A stretch of 64,000 nt of DNA from Chitinophaga solisilvae. GTDB taxonomy: Bacteria > Bacteroidota > Bacteroidia > Chitinophagales > Chitinophagaceae. Below, one piece after another: positions 33,875-43,506 of the stretch. The notes beneath the pieces were generated by a model that saw only the letters and a program-made list of their open reading frames with translations, had not been told where the DNA came from and did no database searches. A program made the position numbers and the translations under genes. Location: contig NZ_JAABOK010000017.1 in NCBI RefSeq assembly GCF_009928525.1, positions 1-64,000 on the forward strand, in the 5' to 3' direction. Position 1 is the first letter of the stretch. Each line of letters begins with the position of its first letter.

Positions 33875-36800
33875 TTAGAGCTGTATATTGATACCGCCGT
33901 TATAGCTGCGCAACATCGGATACATGATAGTCAGGTAAGCCCCGGCTTCCGGATCTATCTGTTTCAGCCGGCTGAAGGTCAGCAGGTTGTTGCCGCTGAC
34001 ATATATTCTGACATTACGGATACCCGCATGACGCAGCCATTGTGCAGGCAGGTTATAGGCCAGTTCCAGATTTTTCAGACGGATATATGATGCGTTATGC
34101 AGCCAGTAGTCAGATTCCTGTGTGTTGTTGGGATAGGAGATAAACAGCCGTGGGAAGCTGGCATTGCGGTTTTCCGGTGTCCAGTAATCCTTGTGCAATT
34201 CCTGTACATGCCCGTCGTATCCGAAGGGGAAGGCATAGGCGCCGTATACATATGCCTGTATATTACCTGAACCTTGCCAGAGCATGTTCAGCTCCAGCCC
34301 CTTATAGCGGCCCCCCAGCGATATACCATACTGAATTTCAGGATAGTTGCCGCGGTCAGTGAGTGTTTTATCGTTAAAGGTGATTTTACCATCGCCGTCA
34401 ATATCTGCATAACGGATATCTCCCGGCGATACATTGGCATACAGTGGTTTGGGACCTTTATCTATTTCTTCCTGCGACTGGTATAACCCCTGGGAAACAA
34501 ATTTCGGTACCGTTTTCAGACCTACTGATTTGCCTGTAAGTCGCTGCCATTCAGGAATAGCGCCGGCTTCGGGATAATATACCACCTTGTTGCGGGCATA
34601 GGTGAGGTTCGGTCTTACATAATAACTGAAGTCATGGTGCCTGTTTTCATAGCCTATACTTATTTCAAATCCCTTGTTGTCAACGATAGCCGCGTTTTCT
34701 ACCGGGAGCTTTACGCCGATAACATCCGGTATGGCATCTGCCCGCGGGGCGAGTATATCTTTTGTCCGTTTGTAGAAGTAATCCGCAGAAACGCTGATGC
34801 GGTTATCCCATAGCTGCATATCAAAACCGATATTACTCATCACGGCCTTTTCCCAGGTGAATGCAGGGTTGGGCAATACATTCAGTTCCAGGCCGGGATA
34901 GTAAACGGGGCTGGTGCCGCCAAAGGAATATCCGTGATTGACAAGGTTCTCGTCGATGCCTATGATATTATAGGTAGACAGGAACTGGTATGGATCTACC
35001 CGGTCGTTACCCAGCAGCCCCCAGGATCCTCTCAGCTTCAGGAAGTCTATCAGCTTTACATCCCGGAAGAATGATTCTTTGGAGATGACCCACCCAGCAC
35101 CTATGGAAGGGAAGAAACCAAAGCGGCTGCCGGGAGGGAAGATATCAGAACCATCGTAGCGGAAGTTCATTTCCAGGAGGTACTTCTGTGAAAAATCGTA
35201 GATAAGGCGACCGACTACTCCCTGCCGGTTTTTTCGTTTGCCCGTTCCGGTTATACCGATATTGGTCGGGTCGGCAGCGTTGAGTACTTCCAGTGCAGGA
35301 GATACAAAATTATAACCACTGGCGCTGAAATCATTGCCTGCATCCATCGTTTGCGTATAGAGCAACATACCACCGATATGATGATCCCGGAAGGTACGGT
35401 CATAGTTGACAGAAACTTCGCTGGTGGCGCTGCTGGTCTGTTTAAAGGTTTCCATCAGGTCGGCTGCGGCCGGATAGTTATTGGCTTTCTTCATATTCCC
35501 TGCCTTATCCATAGTATACAGGGCATTGGGTTTGGAGAAAACTTTATCCAGCGTCTGGTCCCGGTCGTAGGCAAATAACCCTTTTACGGACAGGCCTTTT
35601 ACATAGGGTATAGCATACTGCAGGGAGATGTTTCCGTTGAAAGCTGTACCATTGCTACGGTTGTAGCCATCTTCACCCCTCGACTGCCGGTAAACGTTAC
35701 CCCTGGCAGCGGGTACAAAACCATACTGCCCGTTGCTGAACTGATTTACATAAAACGGCTGACTGGACGTGGTAATTTTCATAATACCGGAGTTGCCGAT
35801 CCTGGGATTGATGCTCTCTGTCATGAAACCCGCCAGCTGCAGGTTGAAAATAAGTCCCCTGGCTACTTCCGACTGAAGGTTGGAACGCAGGTTGTAGCGT
35901 TTGTAATGCGTGGCCGGATAGAATCCACCTTCATCATTATAGCCTGCAGAAACGTAGTACTGCGTTTTATCATTGCCACCGCTGACAGACAGGTCATAGC
36001 GCTGCTGCAGGGAAGTGGGAGAGAGCACCGCTTTATACCAGTCAGTATTAGGGTAACGATCGGGATCGCTGCCCGTCCTGAATTTCTCCAGTACCTCATC
36101 ACTGTAACCTTTGCCCGCAGCCGGGTTGAAGCTGTTTTCATTTTTCAGCGCCACATTATAAAGTTGTGCGTAGTCATAGGAGCCGAGTGGTTTCAGCTGC
36201 CTGGTCTGCTGCTGAATGGTAGTGTTAGCCGTGAAGTTAATGGAAGCCTTACCGGTATTGCCTTTCCGGGTAGTGACCAGTAATACGCCGTTGGCAGCTC
36301 TGGCGCCATATACCGCAATGGCGGATGCATCCTTCAATACGCTGACGGTGGCAATATCCGCAGGGGAGAGGTTGTCCAGGTTACGATCCGGTATGCCGTC
36401 AATAACAATAAGCGGCTTGGAATCGTTGGTGGTACTGATGCCACGGATGTATATATTGGAACCGGCGCCGGGTGCCCCATTCGTTTTGGTAACAAATATG
36501 CCGGGCACTCTTCCGGCCAGGGCGTCTGAAGCTCTGGCTACTGGCGCTTCTGCAAGTTCCTTGCCGCTCACGCTGTTCACAGCTCCTACCATATTGGCTT
36601 TCTTCTGTTCGCCGTAACCTACGACCACTACTTCAGAGAGTGCCCGGGAAGAGCTGGCCAGGGTGATTTTCAGCGGGGCGGATGTTGCCGGTGTGATTTC
36701 CTGCGCGCTGTAACCGATACCGGAAATCAGCAGTTTCCGGTTCATAGCTCCGGCAACGGTGAACTCCCCGTTTTCATTCGTATAGGCGCCCCTGTTGGTA

Positions 36801-37276
36801 CCGGTAATCTGGATGCTGATACGTTCCAGCGGCGCTCCTTTTTCATCTGTAACCCTCCCGGATATACTGCCGAACTGGGTTACAACCACTGGGGCGGCGG
36901 AAGGAGAGTGGGTGTCCCCGGATAGCAGGTTGTTGTTTTTGTCCTTGCCGGTGACGATGGCATAGTAATCTTTTTTGATGTAGAGAAATAACAGCCCGTT
37001 GGGATAAAGAATAGATTTGAGCTGTTCCTCCACATTGCTATTCCCTGCATTCTCCGGATCAAAAGAGGTATAAAGCTCCTTTACCAGGGTTTTGTCATAC
37101 ACGAAAGTGACCCCGTTTTTTTTCTCCAGTTTTTTCAATGCAGCATCTACCGTCATGCGCTGTGGCTGATTTTTGACTGAGGGTATGCGCTGCTGTGCCT
37201 GTACCTGCTGGTTGCCGGCAGTTACGGTCACAAAGAGCCATACCATTCCCAAAGGGAAGAATAGTACTTTCCTCAT
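33875..37276 (-). CDS. SusC/RagA family TonB-dependent transducer
   Basis: Outer-membrane receptor of 1133 residues. Signal peptide about 1-27; STN domain (about 40-110, TVDAALKKLEKKNGVTFVYD); regulatory beta domain (GRVTDEKGAPLERISIQITG); plug beginning SEVVVVGYGEQKKANMVGAV; then the beta-barrel ending YNGGINIQL. The STN domain and the sigma/FecR genes directly upstream indicate cell-surface signalling control. Substrate unknown; no glycoside hydrolase is in the locus, so a protein- or siderophore-derived ligand is as likely as a glycan. Confidence 0.95.
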   Translation of the reverse strand: MRKVLFFPLGMVWLFVTVTAGNQQVQAQQRIPSVKNQPQRMTVDAALKKLEKKNGVTFVYDKTLVKELYTSFDPENAGNSNVEEQLKSILYPNGLLFLYIKKDYYAIVTGKDKNNNLLSGDTHSPSAAPVVVTQFGSISGRVTDEKGAPLERISIQITGTNRGAYTNENGEFTVAGAMNRKLLISGIGYSAQEITPATSAPLKITLASSSRALSEVVVVGYGEQKKANMVGAVNSVSGKELAEAPVARASDALAGRVPGIFVTKTNGAPGAGSNIYIRGISTTNDSKPLIVIDGIPDRNLDNLSPADIATVSVLKDASAIAVYGARAANGVLLVTTRKGNTGKASINFTANTTIQQQTRQLKPLGSYDYAQLYNVALKNENSFNPAAGKGYSDEVLEKFRTGSDPDRYPNTDWYKAVLSPTSLQQRYDLSVSGGNDKTQYYVSAGYNDEGGFYPATHYKRYNLRSNLQSEVARGLIFNLQLAGFMTESINPRIGNSGIMKITTSSQPFYVNQFSNGQYGFVPAARGNVYRQSRGEDGYNRSNGTAFNGNISLQYAIPYVKGLSVKGLFAYDRDQTLDKVFSKPNALYTMDKAGNMKKANNYPAAADLMETFKQTSSATSEVSVNYDRTFRDHHIGGMLLYTQTMDAGNDFSASGYNFVSPALEVLNAADPTNIGITGTGKRKNRQGVVGRLIYDFSQKYLLEMNFRYDGSDIFPPGSRFGFFPSIGAGWVISKESFFRDVKLIDFLKLRGSWGLLGNDRVDPYQFLSTYNIIGIDENLVNHGYSFGGTSPVYYPGLELNVLPNPAFTWEKAVMSNIGFDMQLWDNRISVSADYFYKRTKDILAPRADAIPDVIGVKLPVENAAIVDNKGFEISIGYENRHHDFSYYVRPNLTYARNKVVYYPEAGAIPEWQRLTGKSVGLKTVPKFVSQGLYQSQEEIDKGPKPLYANVSPGDIRYADIDGDGKITFNDKTLTDRGNYPEIQYGISLGGRYKGLELNMLWQGSGNIQAYVYGAYAFPFGYDGHVQELHKDYWTPENRNASFPRLFISYPNNTQESDYWLHNASYIRLKNLELAYNLPAQWLRHAGIRNVRIYVSGNNLLTFSRLKQIDPEAGAYLTIMYPMLRSYNGGINIQL

Positions 37277-37326
37277 AGTTGAACTTGATTTTGGTTAGCT
37301 TTCTGCTAATTGCTAATTCATGATGA

Positions 37327-37363
37327 CAGGCAGTCTGTGGAATGGTGGATGTCCATCTGCCTG
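37327..37363. other. Hairpin in the FecR-SusC gap
   Basis: CAGGCAG (37327-37333) pairs with CTGCCTG (37357-37363), with an inner 4-bp stem ATGG/CCAT. It sits between the FecR and SusC genes of the second locus, in the susC leader, at the position of the hairpin at 15653 in the first. Confidence 0.4.
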
Positions 37364-37375
37364 ATTGCTATCGTT

Positions 37376-38398
37376 TTATTTTTTGTTATTGAAATACAAA
37401 GTATCGTTCCTGTGGCTGATCTGGATATCCAGCACATGGGAAATGATAAAGAGTATATCTTCCCTGCTTTCCAGGTAAATGGTTCCCTCTATTCTTTTTT
37501 GTAATAACTGATGATCACTGACAATAATTTTCTCACCATAATTCTCTTCGAGTATCTGGATGATATCAGATAACGGGGCATTTTCCAGCAGGAGTTTGCC
37601 CTGTATCCAGCTGCTATAGGTGCTGTCTGCCTTGCTGGCTGAAACCCGCTGCTGCTGTGCATGATAGGTAATCAGATCGCCGGGCAGCAGTATCATACCA
37701 GGCGTTTTCCTGTGCGGAAAGTCCACCCGTATCTTTCCTGTTTTCAGGAATACGGTAGTCTGGTTGTGCCGGTGTTTCACATCGAATGCGGTACCGAGCA
37801 CGGTAATATCCGTAGCAGGGGTATGAACTATAAATCCTGCTGCTGGCAGGTTTTTATCCGGATGTATGTCAAAGAAGCCCTCGCCGGTGATCCATACTTC
37901 CCGTTGCATGCCCTTGGCCCAGGCAGAACGGAACCGCAGTTCAGAGTTGGCCCGGAGCCAGACTACGGAACGGTCGGGGAGTGTAATGCTTTTTACTTCA
38001 CCAAAGGCGGTGCTGATCCGTTGTTCTGTAGTGCGCAGGGCAAAAAAGGCAATCAGTCCTGCGCCGGCAATCAACCCTGAAAGGATGGCGGCATTACGGA
38101 AACGAAACAGGCTGCGGAGGCGGCCGGCTGCTGGTTGAGCTGTTGCCATAGCAGCTGTAAACCGCTCATAGGAAGCTGATAACTCAGATTCATCAGGTTC
38201 GTGTAGGCGAAAGCGTACCTGATGCAATATCTGCCGGGCAGTATTTGCATTAGCGGCATTGTCCGGATGTTCCTGTATCCACTGATCCCAGTAGCTGTCC
38301 GCAGTGGTTGTTTGCCGGGTCGCCCATTCCTGGAAGGAAGGATCTCCCGCAAGATCTGCTATACTGTAATGTTTGTGCGGTTTATCACCTTGCTGCAT
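37376..38398 (-). CDS. FecR family anti-sigma factor
   Basis: Transmembrane anti-sigma regulator of 340 residues. Cytoplasmic N-terminal part (about 1-90), one transmembrane helix (about 100-122, AILSGLIAGAGLIAFFAL), periplasmic FecR domain with EVKSITLPDRSVVWLRANSE and REVWITGEGFFDIH, and a C-terminal domain containing LLLENAPLSDIIQILEENYG. It lies between its sigma gene (87-bp gap) and SusC (99-bp gap), all on the minus strand. Confidence 0.92.
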   Translation of the reverse strand: MQQGDKPHKHYSIADLAGDPSFQEWATRQTTTADSYWDQWIQEHPDNAANANTARQILHQVRFRLHEPDESELSASYERFTAAMATAQPAAGRLRSLFRFRNAAILSGLIAGAGLIAFFALRTTEQRISTAFGEVKSITLPDRSVVWLRANSELRFRSAWAKGMQREVWITGEGFFDIHPDKNLPAAGFIVHTPATDITVLGTAFDVKHRHNQTTVFLKTGKIRVDFPHRKTPGMILLPGDLITYHAQQQRVSASKADSTYSSWIQGKLLLENAPLSDIIQILEENYGEKIIVSDHQLLQKRIEGTIYLESREDILFIISHVLDIQISHRNDTLYFNNKK

Positions 38399-38485
38399 GC
38401 TGTTTCTGCCGTTTAACTGTATAAATAAGTCTGCCGGAGGAAGTATTACCCCACGGACGTTAAAGTTTTTTTCAGGAATTTTTAA

Positions 38486-39079
38486 TTACCGGGTAAACAA
38501 TAGCCGGAGGAGAGGGAGAAGCATATAAAGCGGGATGCTGACCAGCTGTTTCAGTTCGTCAAGTGCGCGGGCCATAAGTTTATAGGTAGCCTTTACAGAG
38601 ATATCCAATACTGCAGCGATTTCATCATACTGCATATTTTCGTAGAACCGGAGAAATACGGCTTCCCGCTGACGGGGAGTGAGTTGCTGTAAAGCTGTCA
38701 GGACAGCAGCTTTCATCCGGTGATCCTGTTCTTCGCGAATAATAAAATGGTCGGCTCCGAATTCTGGAGTCTGTGTTGCCTGTACCTGTTGCTCCCGTTG
38801 TATTCGTTTCACTGCATCCTGGTGGTAACGGAACAGCCTTCTGCGAAAGCTGCTGAAAAGGTAGCTCTTACCCGCTGCCAGTTCCGGGTTGCGTACGTTG
38901 GCCTGCCATACGGAAATGAAAACATCATGAATGGCGTCTTCAATCAGACTGGTATTATCCGTCAGTTTTCTGCCGTAATTGTATAGCTGCTTATAGTAGT
39001 GCTTATAGGCATCTGCAGCCTGAATTGTACCCGGCGCACTAAACAGATCCTCTATATTCCATGGTTGGTTTGTACTCAT
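38486..39079 (-). CDS. ECF RNA polymerase sigma-70 factor
   Basis: ECF sigma factor of 197 residues. Region 2 includes HYYKQLYNYGRKLTDNTSLIEDAIHDVFISVW; region 4 includes LTPRQREAVFLRFYENMQYDEIAAVLDISVKATYKLM. The C-terminus ends in a hydrophobic stretch (YMLLPLLRLLF), as in the first sigma factor of the window. First gene of sigma-FecR-SusC-SusD-TlpA, presumably one regulon. Confidence 0.92.
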   Translation of the reverse strand: MSTNQPWNIEDLFSAPGTIQAADAYKHYYKQLYNYGRKLTDNTSLIEDAIHDVFISVWQANVRNPELAAGKSYLFSSFRRRLFRYHQDAVKRIQREQQVQATQTPEFGADHFIIREEQDHRMKAAVLTALQQLTPRQREAVFLRFYENMQYDEIAAVLDISVKATYKLMARALDELKQLVSIPLYMLLPLLRLLFTR

Positions 39080-39497
39080 CAGAATAACAAGATATGGATT
39101 TTAGGAGTCTTATCAAGTGGATTAATATATGAACGTTATTTTCCTACAGGTATACACCCCTGTCTGCAGGTACATGTAAAGTATGCGAACGGGAAGTTAT
39201 CACCGGAGAAAAATGGTCAGCCACTCCAGACGGCAGGCCGCTGTTGCTAATGATATCAAGCTGCAGGATCTTTTTAATTATCCCATGTAATTACATAATT
39301 TGGTCTGGTTGTTAACAACATTTTCTCAGTTACCAGTTAAGCCTGTTTATCAGCATATCTCTATATCTATACCCACCACCAGATAGATATATTCTGCCCG
39401 TAAACACTCTTATACCAATTTATAACACAGGCACAGGCGGATGTTATCAAAGCCTACCTGGTGTCTGGATAACCGTGCACATAATTATCATCAGAAT
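39080..39497. other. Divergent intergenic region, 418 bp
   Basis: Separates the second sigma gene from the RHS gene pair. A short frame runs through 38999-39250 but lacks any recognisable feature and overlaps the sigma gene; I do not regard it as coding. I see no clear promoter, operator or RNA gene. Confidence 0.4.
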
Positions 39498-42400
39498 ATG
39501 AAAAGAACCTATGCCCTGAAAACCGGCATACTATGTATGTTGCTGTACTGCGTCCAGCTATGTTTTGCGCAGGTTAAACCCCTGGGACAGTCTATCCCCA
39601 GTCCCACTGCTGCATCGCTGGGTGCCTATGGCGAAGTACCGGTCTCATTTTTTTCCGGGGTTCCCGGAATATCCATTCCTATCTTCGATGTGAAAGGAAC
39701 GAAATTATCACTACCGTTATCATTGAGCTATCATGCCGGGGGGAACAGAATAGAAACCCATCCGGGCTGGGTGGGGATGGGGTGGAGCATCATTGCCGGC
39801 GGCGCCATCAACCGGATTGTAAAGGGAGTATTCGATGAGCAGGCGCTGGATAAGATCCAGGATGCTACCGGATATTACTACAACAAAGGCACCCTGAATA
39901 CCATTGACTGGTCATCAGATGAGGTGATGAAGGCATTTCCGATCTCCAGAACCCTGGATGAAGAACCAGATGAGTTTGTATTCAATTTCATGGGTTTTTC
40001 CGGGAAGTTCTTCCTGGATGAAAAAGGCAAATGGCAGATACAGGGAAACCGACCCCTTAAAATAACCTTCAACAATGAACTGATTGATCCCTATGTAGTA
40101 ACACAGCCTGTTTACGTTGTAGAAACAAATGCCATCTCCAAGGCATTCAAACAGTTTACCATTACTGACGAATACGGGAACCAGTATATCTTCGGAGGCG
40201 CCGGCGCTATTGAATATAATGATGAAATTGCGCCCGACAAGAAGAATTACCGGAACGGAGTGGCCCATATGGCTTCTACCTGGTACCTGAGCAAAATTAT
40301 CAGCGCCAATGGCGAAGATGTGATCTATTTTACCTACGACCGCGGTCCCTTCATCAGCAGCTTGTATATGAATAATATTAATACAAGTATCAACGGCGTT
40401 GGTGGCGGTTTTCTGGATGTTACCTGCGAGTCCTTTTCCTACAGTTCTTTTCCTAACGGAAGAATTATCTCCCCGGTATATCTGCGTAAAATAGAAAACA
40501 AAAATTTCCGGATAGATTTTAATATGTCCAAAAGCGACGAATATACCTATCCGACAGTGGTGTACACCAATATCTGCAGAAAGTTTTATAACAGTGCTCC
40601 GGATACGGATTATTACCTGGAAATGCTGCAGGCTACGGCAGGGATACCATACTATCAGACGCACCAGCTGGAAAACTCCAAGTACAAGAATTTTGTATGG
40701 CTGAAGCTGGACAGCATCAACATCACAGAAAAAAACAGTAATAACACTTACCAGTCCGTTCTTTTCAACTATAATAATAACCCGCTGAAACGACTGGAAC
40801 TGAACAGTGTTTCCTTCCGGGAAAACCTGGGCGGGCAGACAAAAGATTACAGCTTTGATTATAACAGCACTGAACTGCCCAGGTATCTTGAAGGTATGGG
40901 CGACCACTGGGGATTTCATAATGGAGGACAGATGCCGGCCGGCGTCAGTAACGTGAATTATCTGACTGCGAAAACACCCAGCATTGATTATGTAAAAGCA
41001 AGGATACTGGAAACGATCAATTATCCTACAGGCGGGAAAACCAGCTTCTTCTATGAAATGAACAGGTATGCGAAGATCCTTTCCAATGACAGAACCTCTC
41101 TCACCGCAACGGCCGGCGATGGCGGCGGCCTGCGTATCTCCAGGATCGTAAATACTGACAATGCGGGCAATACTACCGAAAAGGAATATTACTACGTCAG
41201 CGGCTATACGGCGGGCGCCTTTCCCGGCAGCCTTCCCGGAAGCGGTATCCTGGATGTAAAACCGCAGTACCTGTTTTCTATAAGCGGTAAAGATGAGCAG
41301 AATATGGACTTTACCTCCACCATTTACACACCCAACACCATCATTCCGTTAACCTTAAACAGCTCCGGACTCGCAGTAGGTTATTCTGAAGTGGTGGAAA
41401 AAGAAAAGAATGGCGGGTACACAATTTATAAATTTTCCAACCACGATAACGGTGACTATAAGGACATTCCGGCCTACAACTCCTATAACCGCCAGAATGT
41501 ACCCTATGTTCCTTTCACCACCCAGGACTTCAGGCGGGGGCAGCTCCTGGAGCAGACCACCTATAACAGCACCGGCAAGGCGTTGTCCAAAACGCTCAAT
41601 GAATATATCGTTGTAGGGAATGCGGCTACTGAAGTGGCAAGAGCTGTAAACAGCACCATCCTCATCATCTGCAAGAACCAGGATGGCCGCCGTGCTACCA
41701 CTAAAGTGGCCTACTCGCTGCCTTATTATAGTTTCCTCCCTTCAAAGCAAACAAGCATGTTGTACGATCAGCTGACCAACAGCTACGTTACCACTGTCAG
41801 GGAATATACCTATAATAACAGCTACAGGCTGCCCACCGTTACACGGGAACAGACCAGCAACGGCGATATCAGGAGAACTGAAACATATTATCCTTTCGAT
41901 TTCTATACGCCTGCAGACGCCACCAACGTACATAACAAAATGCTGACCGCCAATCAGCTCAATTATACTATAGAACAACGAAACCTCCTCCAGTCAGGCA
42001 CTCAGACCTATATAACCGGAGGGGTACTGAACACCTATGCGGAACAGACTGCCGGTAAATTCGTACACAGTACAGCACATGTACTGGAAGCGTCAGGGCC
42101 CATAGCAGATGCCGGTTTCGTTAAAACTACCTATAGCAACGGTTTACAGAAGGACGCCAGGTATAAACTCCGTACATCCCAGATATACGACGTACCTAAC
42201 TTCAACCTGAAAACGCTGATACAGAACGGCAGCCAGTCGGAAAGTTATATATGGGGCTATAATAATACATTACCGGTAGCAGTGGTAGTTAACGCTGACA
42301 GCAGCGATATTGCCTATACCAGTTTTGAATATGCCAGTGATAATGGCCGATGGATTGTACCTCCCGCCACCTATGTTGCGGATGGCATCACCGGTAAAAA

Positions 42401-43463
42401 AGCGTATAGCCTTGCCAGTGGTAATATTAAAACGCCTGTCCGTACCACCCGCCAATACATCGTATCCTGCTGGGCCAAAAATGCCGTGCCGCTTGTAAAT
42501 GGCGCCAGTCCGGTATCCGTGGGCGCTGCCGGCAATAACGGATGGAAATATTACCAGTACGAGGTGAGTAGTGCCGCCGAAATAACGGTAAGCGGCAGCG
42601 GCCTGATAGACGAATTAAGATTGTACCCGCGCGATGCGCAGATGACAACCTATACCTATGACCCTTACCTGGGTATCACCAGCAAATGTGATATCAGCAA
42701 CCAGCTGCTTACCTACGAGTATGACGGATTCGCCAGGTTAAAAGTAGTGCGCGATGCGCAGGGGAAAATCGTCCGCCTGATGGACTACAGATACAAGGTA
42801 CTGGACAGCAGCGACCCTGTATGGAAGGCTACAGGTAATTCCAGGTGCCAGTTAAGCACAGCAGGATTTAACACCGGCAGGTCAGAGCAGGAACAAAAAG
42901 ACATTAATCCGGCCAGCCCTACCTACAACACCGTGAGATGGGTAGATATAGGTGTCAGCGCAGCCTGCCCGCTCGAAAAATGGACGGATACCGGCAACAA
43001 GCGTTGTAAGAAAGATGCCAATAACCAGAATACAGGTGAAGAAGAGAAGGAGCAGAAAGATATGAATCCATTAAGCCCTACCTATAACACAGTAAGGTGG
43101 GTGAGCCTCGGCATAACCAATAATTGCCCGGCGCCGCAGGTGATAGTAGCCAGTGTGGAAGAAAGACAGGTAAGTCTTATTGATGAAACAGACCACTATC
43201 AGCGGACCTCCAATATCTATATTGTATTGCGCGACCTGCAGGGCAACAAGGTAAATGCCACTAACCTCACAGTAAACTACCAGGAAACGTATGATGCCAA
43301 TAAGAAGGTGACCAACACCGATCGGTCCGTCACATTCAGCGGCAACGAGGTTTTAATCAAATCGGGTGTTGTATCCGAATGGTTCTTTAATGCCATGGGA
43401 ACCCCCGTCAATTATTTCACCTATGACTACAGTATTCTGCCTGGAACAGGATATACCAGATAA
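39498..43463 (+). CDS. Large secreted RHS-family protein with DUF5977-like repeats
   Basis: Secreted protein of about 1321 residues; signal peptide about 1-25 (ending CFAQ). The N-terminal region (about 30-110) has the motif LSLPLSLSYHAGG followed by WVGMGWSIIAGGAI, seen at the start of many Bacteroidota RHS-type proteins. The body is Tyr/Asn/Thr-rich with beta repeats. Near residues 1110-1210 two tandem copies of a DUF5977-like unit occur (EQKDINPASPTYNTVRWV and EQKDMNPLSPTYNTVRWV). It ends without an RHS core. The Met of MKRTYALK is used; the frame opens at 39441. The next gene is 43 bp away. Confidence 0.8.
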   Translation: MKRTYALKTGILCMLLYCVQLCFAQVKPLGQSIPSPTAASLGAYGEVPVSFFSGVPGISIPIFDVKGTKLSLPLSLSYHAGGNRIETHPGWVGMGWSIIAGGAINRIVKGVFDEQALDKIQDATGYYYNKGTLNTIDWSSDEVMKAFPISRTLDEEPDEFVFNFMGFSGKFFLDEKGKWQIQGNRPLKITFNNELIDPYVVTQPVYVVETNAISKAFKQFTITDEYGNQYIFGGAGAIEYNDEIAPDKKNYRNGVAHMASTWYLSKIISANGEDVIYFTYDRGPFISSLYMNNINTSINGVGGGFLDVTCESFSYSSFPNGRIISPVYLRKIENKNFRIDFNMSKSDEYTYPTVVYTNICRKFYNSAPDTDYYLEMLQATAGIPYYQTHQLENSKYKNFVWLKLDSINITEKNSNNTYQSVLFNYNNNPLKRLELNSVSFRENLGGQTKDYSFDYNSTELPRYLEGMGDHWGFHNGGQMPAGVSNVNYLTAKTPSIDYVKARILETINYPTGGKTSFFYEMNRYAKILSNDRTSLTATAGDGGGLRISRIVNTDNAGNTTEKEYYYVSGYTAGAFPGSLPGSGILDVKPQYLFSISGKDEQNMDFTSTIYTPNTIIPLTLNSSGLAVGYSEVVEKEKNGGYTIYKFSNHDNGDYKDIPAYNSYNRQNVPYVPFTTQDFRRGQLLEQTTYNSTGKALSKTLNEYIVVGNAATEVARAVNSTILIICKNQDGRRATTKVAYSLPYYSFLPSKQTSMLYDQLTNSYVTTVREYTYNNSYRLPTVTREQTSNGDIRRTETYYPFDFYTPADATNVHNKMLTANQLNYTIEQRNLLQSGTQTYITGGVLNTYAEQTAGKFVHSTAHVLEASGPIADAGFVKTTYSNGLQKDARYKLRTSQIYDVPNFNLKTLIQNGSQSESYIWGYNNTLPVAVVVNADSSDIAYTSFEYASDNGRWIVPPATYVADGITGKKAYSLASGNIKTPVRTTRQYIVSCWAKNAVPLVNGASPVSVGAAGNNGWKYYQYEVSSAAEITVSGSGLIDELRLYPRDAQMTTYTYDPYLGITSKCDISNQLLTYEYDGFARLKVVRDAQGKIVRLMDYRYKVLDSSDPVWKATGNSRCQLSTAGFNTGRSEQEQKDINPASPTYNTVRWVDIGVSAACPLEKWTDTGNKRCKKDANNQNTGEEEKEQKDMNPLSPTYNTVRWVSLGITNNCPAPQVIVASVEERQVSLIDETDHYQRTSNIYIVLRDLQGNKVNATNLTVNYQETYDANKKVTNTDRSVTFSGNEVLIKSGVVSEWFFNAMGTPVNYFTYDYSILPGTGYTR

Positions 43464-43506
43464 TTGGTCCCGGTTGAATTTATTTATCCAGTGAGAACAT
43501 CAGTAT

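Noticed and set aside
38999..39250. Plus-strand frame of 83 codons overlapping the second sigma gene
   Set aside because: No start signal or domain; its first part is antisense to the sigma factor.
39915..40919. Minus-strand frame of 334 codons inside the first RHS gene
   Set aside because: Antisense to a long secreted protein with conserved motifs; Ile/Val-rich shadow composition.
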